Of a stretch of 64,000 bases of DNA, positions 25,610 through 37,911 are shown in pieces. The DNA comes from Actinidia chinensis (taxonomy: Eukaryota; Streptophyta; Magnoliopsida; Ericales; Actinidiaceae), in the NCBI GenBank assembly GCA_009663005.1, contig VIGQ01000197.1:35001-99000 (forward strand), read 5' to 3'. Both the position numbers and the translations under genes were made by a program. Within the stretch, counting starts at the first letter, position 1. Each line of letters starts with the position of its first letter. Under the pieces are notes generated by a model. It had not been told where the DNA came from. It saw only the letters and a list, made by a program, of their open reading frames with translations, and did no database searches.

Positions 25610-27430
25610 GCTTTTTAACAGAAAACCCAAGAAGGACTAAGGAGTGAAAAGATAAATCTTCTTTTGTGGTTCTCATGAAGTTTAGTATTATATAATTATA
25701 TATCTTCCTGGATTTCCAATAATTTGATTTCCATAGTTTTTTTAAATTATTTTGTGAACCTCCTGCAAAGGATCAAATATCATTTACTAGCCCACCAACT
25801 ACTGACTTCAATGTTGATTTAAATATCTTTCCAACCTTTATTTATTAAACTCCAACTGACTCATACGTCGATGTAAGAATTGTTCTCGGTCATCTTCATC
25901 CACTTTTGGCTCCTGGGGATCATTTCACTATCAGGTCTTTTAAATGCTAATTTACTTTTGGTCTTCAGTGTGGGATCGCTGCCTATTCAGGTCTTTTAAA
26001 TGCTTAATTTACTTTTTAGTCTTATTTCGAGAACAAAATTGGGAGTTTTGAAATCAAATCAGAAAGAGACATCTCACGATTTATTTCCTGTTTTATGTAA
26101 ATCCTTGTGCTCTCCTTCAGTTTAGATTTCACTTGCTACACAATGTACAACACGTCCGTCAAAATATTCACATAGTTGGGTTTTCCGCTTGTTCGGTTCC
26201 GCTTTTTTCATATCGGTATGATTTTAGTTCCAGAACAGCGTTGAATGTTGTGCTAACTCTAAAGACTAAAGAGTTGCATTTGCCATGCAGGAATTACTGT
26301 TTAAGACACGTGGGACTTTAGGCTATTCTATCAGAACTGGTGGCTTATGCCAGTATTTCATTTGTACAGTTGAAAGTTTTACATAACTACTGACTTCTAA
26401 ATATGTTTTTTTTTCTCCGATGATACTAAGCGGTCTAGTTTGTTAAATCTTATGTTTAGCATGATTGAGCTATACACGACTAGTGAACACAAACCGAGGA
26501 ATGACAGAAAACCCAGGAAAAACGAATGAAAAGATCAATCTTTTTCTTTTGGCTGTTGAGCCTTCAGTGATATGTTGAGGAATGAAAAGCCTTGTGAATG
26601 ACATATTGACATGGAAAGAAATCTTACTAGTTCATGCACGAATTAGCAACTTTTTGGGTGGTTTCTTTATGTCCTGACTTTTCCCAAAATTGCGACTTTC
26701 TAGCCATAATTTTTGACAAGTAAGTTGTGTTTGGATCAAAGATTGGGGAGAAAATGATCCACATCTCCCGAATAGTTGGATCCTCAAATTTTTCCATTTC
26801 CATTTCCATTTCCATTTCCTTTTCTCTCACCAAATCCTTGATCAAAATGCAACCACAGTTTTTTGCTATATTATACTTTTCATTTTCGTTGTTTGACTCT
26901 TCCATAATCTAAGTTAGTACTTCAGTGGACATTTATTTTCCTAGTATGTGCCAATTAATTGGAAGTCCATAATTTTTCATTTATTTGGTGAACTCCTTCA
27001 ATGGGTCAAATTGTATAATTAATTGTAGCTCTTTGGCAAATTCAAATCAGTGTGTTGTTAAGTGGCATTCCATCCTTTAAACTTGTTGATTTCAACTCCT
27101 AAATCGCGCATGCTAACGTACTTTGTACAAAGGTTCATCAAGATTTCCAAATAGTAGGATCTTTCTGGTTCTGGTCACATTTCAGGTCCAGAACTGCGTT
27201 AAATGTTGTACTATTTAAGAGTTGCATTGCTTTAGAGGAGGTTATTGTGCGGAAGATATAGTGGATTTTATGCACCACTATCCATAACTAGTGCATGATG
27301 CCACTATTCATTCACATATTTGAAAGCTCTATACACCACCTACTTCAAAATCCTTTTTCTTTCAGATGATATATGCTGGTCTAGTTTGTTAAATCTTTAT
27401 GCGTACAATTGACTGAGTTATGCCATTGCT
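25610..27430. repeat. Diverged direct duplication, two copies of about 0.9 kb
   Basis: Copy A (about 25610-26470) and copy B (about 26500-27430) share a series of blocks in the same order: 'cagaaaaccca(a/g)ga' with 'gaaaagat(a/c)aatctt'; 'ggtgaact'-like blocks with 'gtcaaat'; 'tccagaac(a/t)gcgtt(g/a)aatgttgt' with 'gagttgcatt'; and 'ggtctagtttgttaaatct'. The offset between matching blocks is about 0.9-1.2 kb and identity between blocks is low, so the duplication is old. Confidence 0.65.
26791..26819. repeat. (TTTCCA)n microsatellite
   Basis: About five hexamer units inside copy B of the larger duplication. An open frame on the minus strand reading MEMEMEME is simply this repeat. Confidence 0.9.
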
Positions 27431-28386
27431 GTTCTGATGTTGTGGAAACTCTGCACTCAGTCAGTATTCGTATTTTCTCCTACTAGGGTATGTAAAATTA
27501 GAGTGCCTCTACGAAAAAGTAGAAGTTGGCTTCAGTTGTTCAAATTTCTTGATGAAAAATTGCTCTGCTTTTCTAGAGCATGCATATTTGCAAGACACGG
27601 GAGGGTTATGAGCTCCATTTCTCGATTACGTTTGTTTTGTTATAACAGGTCACCAGACACGGCAGGATTAGAAAATTGATGAATCTCTTGGACTTGTGAT
27701 AACAGTAATCATTTTGTTGTCCCTGGCGAGTTTTTTTATGAGCTGGTTGTTACTTCACTGGGTAAGGTTTTACTCTATGTTCCAGGAACGTTCCAGTACG
27801 AGGATCGGGAACGGGAACACTACAAGCCTTAAATCATGATATGATAGGGGTAGGCTTCTATAGGTTATAATAAAACATTAAAAAAAATGCATTATTCATG
27901 TAAAATACCTTTCTAGATGTGTTAGCACCAATTTTTCTATATTTTCTCTTGCTATAACAGTTAGTTTTTTTCTTCAAAGGAAGATATTTAGGATATAAGA
28001 GAAAAAACTTTGGGGTTCGATTGGATCGCTAAATTCGCCGTTTAGGAATGGAATTGTACCATGTTTAGAATGTGCACTAGAGTATTAGCAATTTCTGGTA
28101 ACTCAAGAGTCAAAAGACACTTTACTAAAGCTAGTTGCTAACATTGTTCTGATAGGCAGGGTTAGTTCTTCGGACGTTCTGTTTGGTTATATCAAAAAGT
28201 GAAGTCAAGTTATAAAGATTGGAATTCACTTGATGATGCATCTTCTATTTTGATAGCTGATCGTTTTACTAATCAAACGTTTCCCAGTAAACGCATATCG
28301 ATTGACCTTTTTCATCATCTTGGATACGTTACGCTATTGCTTTCATCATTTCAATATTTTGATGACAGTAATTTGTCTTGATCTCC

Positions 28387-28524
28387 ATGTCAAATTATTT
28401 CAGGTTGATGCTAATGTGATGAAATGGAAGGCAGCTTCTTGACCCTGCCAATTTATGTCAAAATCATTTCAGGTTGATGCTAATGTGATGAAATGGAAGG
28501 CAGCTTCTTGACCCTGCCAATTTG
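28387..28524. repeat. 69-bp tandem duplication carrying an exon-like unit
   Basis: Two nearly identical 69-bp copies each contain 'tttcag' followed by a frame reading VDANVMKWKAAS and a TGA stop. It could be a duplicated terminal exon or 3' UTR segment of an upstream transcript, perhaps MED9, but nothing ties it to a gene. Confidence 0.85.
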
Positions 28525-29336
28525 GGGGTTTATTCGTGTATTGGGAGTTTCATCCTATCTAGAATCTTTAGGGTTTGTTGAATTGATAGTATCAAGTAAC
28601 AGCTACCAGTTTGTATTCACCATTTCTGGTGTTCTTGATTGAATGACTTCTTCGGATTTGATTGTCCCTTTTTTTGTTTTTTTAAATACGAATCTGTGAA
28701 TGGTACCGATAATATTCGTTTTTGACATGTTTGATTGCTGAAACGCAACATTAAAGAAAAAAAATACTATTTGAACTTCAAAAGTAGTTCAAAGAGCGTA
28801 AAATTGTCATTGGGTATAAAAATTAGTGGTATTTCTATTTGGATGACATTTGCTATGTAAAATTAGTGGAAAGAGCTTAACAAAGTTTCTATTTTTTGGC
28901 GAATTCTTTGTTTTCAGTTGGAGGCTGCTGTTTGGTTTGAAGATTAGTAATTAAGGAATAAATATTTAGTAGGTGAAAACACTACGAGATTTGGAAAGAA
29001 AAGAAAAGGTTAATATGATGTTTTGAACCTATGAAATAATAACTATTTAGATTTTTTTAACCCCAAATATTGTTAATCGACTCAAATTTCTCGCCCAAAA
29101 TGTTGTTTACAGTGTGGAATAATGTATATCATCTCTCTTCTCTAAACCTGTCGCCCCCTCCCTCTATTTCTCTCCATCTCCCATTGTTCAAACCTCAGTT
29201 TTCGTCGCATTGGGAAAAGAAGGGAGAAGAAACAGAAAACAAATCCATATCTCGTTTTTCCTCCGCCGGAAAGGCCAGCCGAGATATCTCACACCCACCC
29301 ACAGAAAAAAGATCATAAAATTAAAACACTAAAATT

Positions 29337-30695
29337 ATGAGCAATTCTAGGGCTAACGGCACCGGCCCCCACGCTTGCGCTGCATGTAAATACCAACGCA
29401 GGAAGTGCGCTCCGGACTGCCTTCTCGCCCCTTATTTCCCTCACGATCACCACACCAGTTCCTCAACGCCCATAAATTGTTCGGTATCAGCAACATTACA
29501 AAACTCATACGTAACCTCGATCCCCCTGAGAAAGACCAAGCCATGCGTACTATTATTTTCCAGTCGGACGTTCGTGCCAATGACCCTGTGGGTGGATGTA
29601 TAGGTTATAATTGAGCTTCAACAAACAAATCGAGTATTACAAGGCTGAGCTAGGGTTGGTCCTTCAGCAGCTGGCCATCTGGTTGTGCTATCATCAGTCT
29701 CGGACCTCTTTGACGTATGGCCTGGAGGATTTATCCACCCTTAATTGCGAAAGATGTCATCCAATGAGCAACGACCGTATTCAAGAAACGCATGAAGAAG
29801 AGTACTTTTTGCATGACAATAACAACGTGGTGCCGTTGCAAGACATTGTTGCATGGGCAATGCAGGATACCGGGCAGCGGCTTCCTCCCTTGGCACGACA
29901 AAAAACATTTGTTAACGAATGCGATGATGTCAAACCAACCGTTCTTGAAATCGGTGGCGAAAGGCTCGAGCTCAAATTCGATCATGAAGAAGAAAAAATT
30001 CAACACAGGTTGTGCTATTAACATGATCAAACCTAATTATTCATGAAGATATTAATCAACAATGAATTTTAATTTTTCACTGATGAAATATCATTTATAT
30101 TCATTCAGCTTTAATGAAGAATTTTATGGTAATTAATAATTTGATCATTTTTGGTTTCATTTTCCGTGTTTTCAGAAACAAAAACAATGAAAAAATCTAA
30201 ACAATCATAGGTTTTAAAAACATCTTAATTTTTGTGGAAATCATATTTGGTAAATTCCAAAAGTGAGTTGTCTTTAGAAAATTTTCATGATAAAGTTAAT
30301 TTTCAAAAACAATTGGCTAAACACGTTTTCAGAAAAAGAAAATCGAAAACATAAAACATAAAATACAATATCAAACATACCCTTAATTTTTTCATAAAAT
30401 GTAAAAATCTTCCGATTTCATGATCTATGCAAATTAATCTCCAAATCAAAAAAAGGAGTTATTTAATTACCTTAATATCCAAAATTAATTATCCAGAAAA
30501 GTACCTCCAAAACATGATTTTGTTGTTGATTGCAGTGATGAGGCCATTCAAAGACAAGGGGATACTGAGATTGCCTCCTTCGTTTCTAAAGATGTAAATG
30601 AAGAGTCAGACCAACAATGCCCTCCATTGAAGAATCTCAAGACCATCATGATCTCAGACTCTTGTAACCCTAAAAAATTACACCCGCGTTTGTAG
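29337..30695 (+). CDS. LOB-domain (LBD/AS2-like) transcription factor, two exons, frameshifted
   Basis: LBD proteins are plant-specific nuclear DNA-binding proteins. Exon 1 (29337-30008) starts MSNSRANGTGPHACAACKYQ and contains the complete CX2CX6CX3C motif (CAACKYQRRKCAPDC), then LLAPYFPHDH. The GAS block follows in another frame (FLNAHKLFGISNITKLIRNL, then DPPEKDQAM, FQSDVRANDPVGGC). The coiled-coil region returns in a third frame (IEYYKAELGLVLQQLAI). I infer three one-base indels: near 29455, 29609 and 29625. The long C-terminal part then reads without interruption to a donor at 30009. Exon 2 (30536-30695) continues SDEAIQRQGDTEIASF and ends at a TAG. The length of about 275 residues and the motifs fit the family; I cannot name the member. 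The one intron lies after the conserved domain. Confidence 0.87.
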
Positions 30696-31439
30696 CAAAA
30701 CTTAATTGTACAAACACATAAATGGACCATTGTGGCATTGCTTTTTGTTGTTCATTAGATTTAGCAAACAAATAGAGTCAATAGACAATGGAAGCAACTT
30801 CAAACGTAGCTCAACTGATAAAGGACCTAAAATTTGTATTCAAAAGTTATCAGTTCGACTTCTCTCAAGGTTACTGTAGTTTTGTTCGACCATTAATTAA
30901 TTCAAAACCTCAAATTAGTCTCTCTTTCAGACCTAATTGTAAATTTAAACATGGTCCCTCAACTATTCAAATCATTTCAATTTGGTCCAATTAATGACAA
31001 ACGTTCAACTTCTTGCCGAAAAAAGTCTTTAGTACACAAACTAATCCAACCCTGCCCCATCCTTGACCACAGCATAACCAGGGCAATGCAGGGAATTTTG
31101 AAAACTTAGAACAAAAAATAAATTATAACATGGACCAGTTATGAGCAGTCACCCCCTACAAAAATAATAAGCTCAAAAAATATTTACATAATATTATTTG
31201 ATTTATCCATATTTAGTTGCATTTTCCTTTCCTATTTTTATAAAAATTTTATTGGAATATCATATTAAATAGCTTAATACAAATGTTTATATACATGGTA
31301 CATGAACATATTTTTACAAATCAATAATATGTTTAACTATTATCATTTCGATCCAAGAAACCAGTTAATTATGAGTAATCAAAATAGGTAGTATTCCTGT
31401 GGACAAGTTTCTCTCTCTAAAAAACTTGCTAAAGAATTA
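30696..31439. other. Intergenic, between the 3' ends of convergent genes
   Basis: AT-rich. It includes 'tggtccctcaactattcaaa'-like sequence near 30953, a phrase that recurs in plant dispersed repeats. No gene is seen. Confidence 0.45.
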
Positions 31440-34400
31440 AACCAATAAATTTAAAAATAAATTTCTAATATTGGCCTTTGCTTTTATACACCTGTCAGAT
31501 CTTCCTATTCTCTCTCTCTCAAATCTTCACTCCATGTACCTGCCTAACCAAACATCACAGAACCATTACTGCAACATATATTATGTGAATAATTTAATCA
31601 AAAAAATAACAAATAAAAAGGACATATTTGCAAAAAGTCCAAAAAATTCTAGTTTAAAACAGCTGGAATAGACTTTCTTGGTCGTTTGAAAGTTTTTCTG
31701 GTCGTTGTCCCTCGTGGAATCAGAAGAACTAAGTGAAAGAAAAATGGGCCATATATGCAAAAAGTCCATTAATATATAAAGTAGTCAAAAAAAAATGGAA
31801 ATATAAACTTTTTCGTCTTTGTGACTTTTTTTTTCAAATATAGTGTCTTTTGTTCGTTTCTGATTCACCCGAGACAAGACAAATCAGAAAAGTAAATTTT
31901 TTTAACAAACATTGATAAAGGAGACTGATCATAATTACCTGCCCACATCATAACAGTGGCTTGAGGATTAGTCCCGGCGATTCGTGAACCGTCGAGCCCT
32001 CGATGACTCGAAGGCCTATGGACCCCCAAAACCTTATAGTCATGGCTCATCCACCTTCCCCATATGCAGCCACCATGGTAGTGGCCACATTGTGGTCACG
32101 TGTCTTCACAACTGCTCCAAAGACTCTGTTTCATTGGTGTGTTTGGGTATGAGGTTGCATTTAGCCTGGACCACTCAAGTTGAGCAGCCGTCCAGTGTTT
32201 GGTGGTCACACTGGGCAAAGCTTTTGAAGTGTTTGGAAGTCATAACCTTCTCCACCGTGCTGATTCCGTGACACACCGCCGGAGGTTCTGAGGGTGGCTG
32301 AGTGTTGAGGTGACTGATGGTTGTCGTCTACTTCAGTGTTGAGGAGGCTGAGGTGGCCTCTTGAGATTGGTCTGGCAAGCTTCTCTAGAATGAAGCCGCC
32401 CTTGAAGCTTCATGGGGGAGCTCTCTTTTGGCGTTTGATGTAGGCTTGTATGGATCTGGGTTCTTGCTTTAGGGGGATTGCGGAGAGTTGCCCAATCTGG
32501 TTAGAAAAGAAGATAAAGTTTTAATAAGGTGTTTGAGGAAGTTTCATATCGAAATCTATTCAGAATGACGTGATAATGTCATTTTTCAAAATTAATAAGC
32601 CAAATGAATTTCGGTAGGTTTCTGTTTTGTATGGACATAAGCCAGTTCAAGAAATTTGTAGAACATGTAGACTGAAAGTAAAAGGGTGACTTGGGGGCCC
32701 AACGGTAAGTCTAATTTCCTTAGGCTGTAAATTTGGATCAGGATTTGGGGAGGGAAAACACATAAAGAAAAAGATTAAATCTGAACTATTGGATCCATTA
32801 GCTTTCCCCTTTGCTTTTCGTTTAATCAATCCAAACACTGCCTTAGAGTTCTTGGGGGCACAGTTCTACTCAGGGATAAACAAGGCTCTTCAGAAATAGA
32901 GGCAAATAATATGGGGCGGAATCTTTTGTATGGAAACGCTCTTCCATTAATCCGGAATGCTTCATAGTCACGATTGGTAAAAAAAATTGGAAACGTTAAA
33001 ATCAGAGCAAAAAAAATCATGCGGCCTGATTCCAAAATACATTGGGACAGAAACAGAGGATTTGGGGACAGAATTCTATGCTAAGGGGTCGGACCGTCTT
33101 TTTTTAATGTAGACTCAGTATGAAACCATCCAAACCCACCATTTCAAGAATAAACACATAATGATAAACTTGAATTGTGGGGTCGCCGAGCCCAATAAGT
33201 AGAATGAAACTAACCCAGCCGTAAAATCCCAGATGCCCACGAATGCTATCCCGGGACTGCCCAAACCCGCTGCTAGCTCAATGTACACCCCAAACTTGGT
33301 GATTTGATTCCTCCAGTCGGTATATCAGTGACTGCTCCACAGGCTTATTCGCTACGGGACGAAGATCGAGTTGAGGGGGTTTGTCCGACATGCCTTTTCG
33401 ACAAACTCATTGGAAGCATGACCGACAGGTCGTTTTGAAGATCAGATTTGGGTCAAGTGCCACTCAAATAATAGTCGCTGGGCCTGTGCTAATGGCTGCC
33501 GGACGAGGCTATTACTTCGATCCACCCGACGCTGGCAAGAAATGCTAGGTGTTTGTTGCCGTTTCGTCTTTGAAGATCACTCCCACTGATCTTGGTTTTC
33601 CCTGGAATTACCACATTACAAAGTTCTGTTAGAAACTGCCTCTTAACGTTTTGAAACTCTGTTCTAACAGCATTTCTATACTAGTTTCAACGCAAAGGAA
33701 TGTTTTGCCTTAAATTAAAGTGATATGATCAGACTCGCCAGTCATCTGTATTTATTTTCGATACAGTTTTTTTCAAAATCATTCTCAATTTGGCTCATAG
33801 ATTCAGTGTGACATGTTCATTTTCCAATAGATAACTTGTAATAGTTTAGAGATCAACTTGGAAATCCTAAACTTTTCGTGGAAACTAAACAGCTACAAAA
33901 TTTAACTTGAATACAAAACGTTTTGAAAATATACCTGTGTATCAAAAACAATTCTTCCGAAACAGTGCATCGAACCAGAAACATCAAGTTTTACGGGGTT
34001 GGCGGAAGCAAGCAACTCGCAGTGTTGTGCCGGTGACCAAACCTATCGGAAAATGTGTCCACCAACCTTGGTTCCGTAAAAGTGACGATACGTAAAATTC
34101 GTTTTAAAGGGCGAGACACCGACTTCCCGAAAAGGCCCCCTCAATCACGGCCACCTGCCAAGAGGGCGAGGTGCAGGCGATGAACAATTTGCTTCTCAAA
34201 ACCCAGGGTAGATTCATCACCAACTTTGCATCCCAACCTGCTTCTTACATACCTGCAAAAAAATACGGAATTATTTATATAAAATTTTGATCAAACGATG
34301 AAAAATATTTATTAAAACAAAAACCAGAACAGTTTAATTTAATTTGGTTTTAATTCAGACATTCAGGCTTGCCCTTAGATTTTAGGGTCTCAAAGAAAAA

Positions 34401-36625
34401 AAATTTCTTATGTTGCCCTCTATACATTTTTTTTGTTTTAGAGACAAAAAGGGTAATATAATAAAACTAACTTTAGAACAAATAATTACGTTATTCAAGA
34501 GGATGATTATTCTCGAAATTTTAGCTGCAAAAGTACTAATTTAAGGTTGCAATTCAGTTTTCCATGTTAAGAGGCTGGCCAAAAAAAATTGTTTTCTGGG
34601 TTTTGTTTAAGATGCCCTAACGAAATTGTAATATGCCTCAAAATGAGACTAAACAACAATGTTTACGATAAGCTTGTGATATTCTAAATAACCAAATTCT
34701 TATCAATGACACAATTGCTATAGTACCTATTTTTGTATCAGTCTTGCACGGTGATTAATTCACACTTTTCACGAATATCTTTATAATTTGTTTCACTTAT
34801 TTTCAACGCATTTTCAAAGAATAAGCAACTGGACTTGAAATGAGGTGGTTGGGCGGGTTTGTTATGGGACCATCACTTCTAACTAACAACATAGTCTTAA
34901 AGGAATACACATCCATGTGAATGTCCAAAACTATCTCTCTCTCCCTTCTCTGAGGTCATCAATATGATAAACCACTGAAAAGCCCAAAATCTGCAATCAT
35001 CGAGTGGTCAACTTTTTCATTTTTTGTCAATTTTTTTTTACTTTTTTAATTAGTCTGGATTAAAGGAATCCAACAAGTAAAAAAAATCAAAAAAAGCCCA
35101 AAAATTAATCTAAAAAAAAAAGTCACTCTTCTATGAAAACAAGTCCCAAACTTACTCCTAAAAAAATGACAAAAAATAAAATAAATTCCACATAAAAACA
35201 TAAATTAATTCAAAAAAAAAAACTCCCAAAACTAAGCTTTAGTCACTAGACAGAGATTAGATGAGGCGTTAGAGTTGTTACCTTGCTGCCTTGCTTATGT
35301 GTAGAAGCCAAGCATTGATGCTGTACCTCCACCCAAAAACACTAGCCACTAGAAAATTGATGACCCCTCCGTGGAGATGAAAAATTGGGACAGCAGATCT
35401 GGGTGAGGTTGTCAGCAAGAGAGATGTGGAAGTTCTTATTCAAGTTGAGGTTACCAAAGGGAACCCCCCCCCACCCACCCTCTCTCTAACAACAAACACA
35501 CTAGTTATGAGATGGAGAGTGGTGGCTAGCGGGCACCCAGCTGTGCCACCAACCACTATGATGTAGTCATTAGGCCTTGTCACACACCACTTTTGATGAA
35601 ATGGGTGATGAGATGATGGTGATGTGAATGACTTGCTGGCTTTATGAATGGGTATTTGTTTTCCCACTTTTGCTTACCTGCATTGCAAGTCATAATGTAA
35701 AAAAAATACAATAATTATATGGGTTTAAACTAGTAAATCTAAAATTAAGTGTATAGTGTGATAAGCTCATACTTGGAATGAATTTGGTATACATACTTTA
35801 AATTTTAAATTTTAAATATGAGTGCAATTATATTTTTTTAAAATAAATAAATATGATCTATTTTTTTATTAATTCTTTTAGTACAATGATCCTCGTTTAA
35901 AACAAGCATTCAATGACTAACAAATCACAAGAAGTGTGTAATATTCAATTAATTTTAAAGTCAGTTAATATAATTAATTACAATCTTCTAAGTACTTTAT
36001 TGTATTCTATTAAAATATGATCACAAAGCATAGAAATTATGTCAGCAACGAACGGTTACTGTGTGATTAACACACATCTTGGGACTAAACCATATGTAAA
36101 AACTCTCATATGAGCTACACACGTGAGATTCATATTTAAGAGAGTTTGTGTAAGTGCGCGAGTGAACCACGCGATTGCTCGGCCTTGAATTTTGAGATAC
36201 CAGCAAGATAATCACAAGAAGTATAAACAAGGCGAAAATATAAGCTCGTATTCGATTCTAAAAACCACAAAGGAAGAAAAAAAACTCTTCAACATGTGCA
36301 AACTAATTTTCTCTAACTTTCTTGATCACCATCACAGTAATGAGAGAGAGAGAGAGAAGAGAGAGAGTAAAACAGAGAGTAAAGAAAAAAGGGAACAGGG
36401 CCCATTCACCCAAGTCCATACCACAGAACGCAAGACTAAGTCCATTTGAATTTTTGGAACTACATTGAGGAAATTCTTACATTGCTTTCTCCGCCCAAAA
36501 TATATATGCGGAAAAAAAAGGAGAAAGAGAGAGAGAGGAGAACCTTGACAGAAAGTGAGTGCATTCAGGCATAGAGGATACATAGAGAAAGAGCTTCACT
36601 TTCTCTCCCCCCAAACCAAAGCCAT
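31440..36625 (-). CDS. HOTHEAD-like GMC oxidoreductase (FAD flavoprotein), six exons, frameshifted
   Basis: Glucose-methanol-choline oxidoreductases of the HOTHEAD/ACE group are FAD enzymes linked to cuticle formation and organ separation. Minus-strand exons: 36544-36625 (MALVWGERK then LFLYV, signal-peptide-like), 35282-35677 (NDYIIV, GGTAGCPLATTL: the FAD-binding GxGxxG-type motif), 33935-34252 (KQIVHR, then FYGTKVGG), 33215-33601 (FKDET, EVIASSG, GMSD, FGVYIE, GFGQSRDSIRG), 31939-32496 (IGQLSAIP, FKGGFILEKLARPISRGHLS, ISTVEKVM, WHYHGG, DYKVLGV, GTNPQATVMM) and about 31440-31539 (YMGVKI-like). WHYHGG and GTNPQ carry the catalytic His and Asn of the family. Every exon except possibly the last is flanked by usable splice sites. 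Many one-base indels interrupt the frame, for example one G lost near 33556. The exact stop is uncertain. Only exon-by-exon comparison in shifting frames reveals the gene. Confidence 0.82.
36340..36368. repeat. (GA)n-rich microsatellite in intron 1 of the GMC oxidoreductase
   Basis: Two GA runs interrupted by 'aga'. Open frames on both strands here are made of this repeat. Confidence 0.8.
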
Positions 36626-37310
36626 TGAGAATTCAGCAAATTAGCCTCACACTGAAACCAATTCCTCTTCACCTCTACTTCACTTGGCTATCACTGGTTG
36701 GCCTTGTTCACTGTGTCACATCTCTAACCTCTAATAATATATATACATATATTTGGTAAACTACACCTTGAACCCTTGCACTTTCACAAAATTCCATTTT
36801 CCACCTTTCACTTCCAATTTTGTTGTTTAGTCACTTACGCTCTAGGTTATGTGTCTTATGCCTTCTTCCGTTCATTTACTATTCAATTAAGTGATGGAGT
36901 GGCCCAGAGGTGGTCGGTGAACAAGCCCGAGCCTGTGGTGAGGGAGTTAAGCCAAGTGCGTGCTAGCTTTGCTCAGCGATCCCTTGGCCTCGTGATTATC
37001 TAAATCCACTTCATGGGCTTTCGATCAGCGCTCTGCCCTGTTGCATCACTGCCATTGGCTTAACTGGAAATGACAATTTCACCCAAACTCGATGGGGAGC
37101 TGGCTGAACTAGCATTTGTGGTATGGATTTTTTTCAATTTTTTGCCGATGGAGGAAGGTAATAGTGGGAGGGGTGAAATACTCGATTGAGTACGAGTAGG
37201 GTAGGGTTTGACTACCTTCATACCTGACTACTCGAACTCAATTTATATATATTATAAAGAGAGTTAGTATGATGAAAAATGTGTAATATACACTTGGTTT
37301 GACTTAGGAT

Positions 37311-37348
<38 letters not shown>

Positions 37349-37496
37349 GAATGATTTGTAATAGTGAGCTTTAAAAAAAATTCTATAAAATAAGTTGGAA
37401 TTTGTTTTTTATTGTTAATATGGTTAAATTTTGTATTTTGAGGATTGAAATTTGATTTTTTTAATATTCCATGTATTGGGTATACCCGATACCCGA

Positions 37497-37528
37497 TTGA
37501 ATTTGAATTTGAATTTGAATTTGAATTT
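37497..37528. repeat. (GAATTT)n microsatellite
   Basis: About five hexamer copies. The minus-strand open frame reading NSNSNSNS is this repeat. Confidence 0.9.
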
Positions 37529-37732
37529 AGTAGCAATATTCAATACCGCGTGGGTATTTACTAACCTGTCGCCATCCTAGGCTTAAATGGCTCTAAACCC
37601 TCCCACCTGATAAAGAATATGTTCAAGAGCAGGGTGGAAGAACAGAAAAAAAGGTTGTATAGCTCTTTATTGAACAAACAAATGAACAAATGGTTCACAT
37701 TGACACTTGACCAAAAACCTTCTAAGGGGTTG

Positions 37733-37911
37733 ATTGACACAAATAGAAGTAAAAGGTTGCAAGGGAATTTCGGTGAAAATGCAGGAGTAAAAATGTAAGC
37801 ACCCTAATTATATACGAATTGACACATGGAAGTAGTAAAAGTTGCAAGGGAATTTCGTGGAATTGGGAAAGTGCAGCGGAAAAATGTAATCCACCCTAAA
37901 TTATATTTACG
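37733..37911. repeat. Diverged tandem duplication, about 85-94 bp unit
   Basis: Both copies run 'attgacaca', 'agtaaaa(g)gttgcaagggaa', 'aaaaatgtaa', 'caccctaa(a)ttata'. Copy 1 is about 37733-37817 and copy 2 about 37818-37911. Confidence 0.85.

Larger units (their letters stand above)
25581..29336. other. Intergenic between MED9 and the LOB-domain gene
   Basis: No exon can be assigned with confidence. It contains a diverged direct duplication of about 0.9 kb (separate entry), a hexamer microsatellite at 26791 and a 69-bp tandem duplication at 28387. The last 200 bases before 29337 are pyrimidine-rich, as in a 5' UTR. Confidence 0.5.

Noticed and set aside
26627..26912. Open frames on both strands with MEMEMEME or SISISISI
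   Set aside because: They translate the TTTCCA hexamer microsatellite.
29353..29580. Minus-strand open frame over the LOB domain
   Set aside because: The plus strand encodes the CX2CX6CX3C motif; this frame is its shadow.
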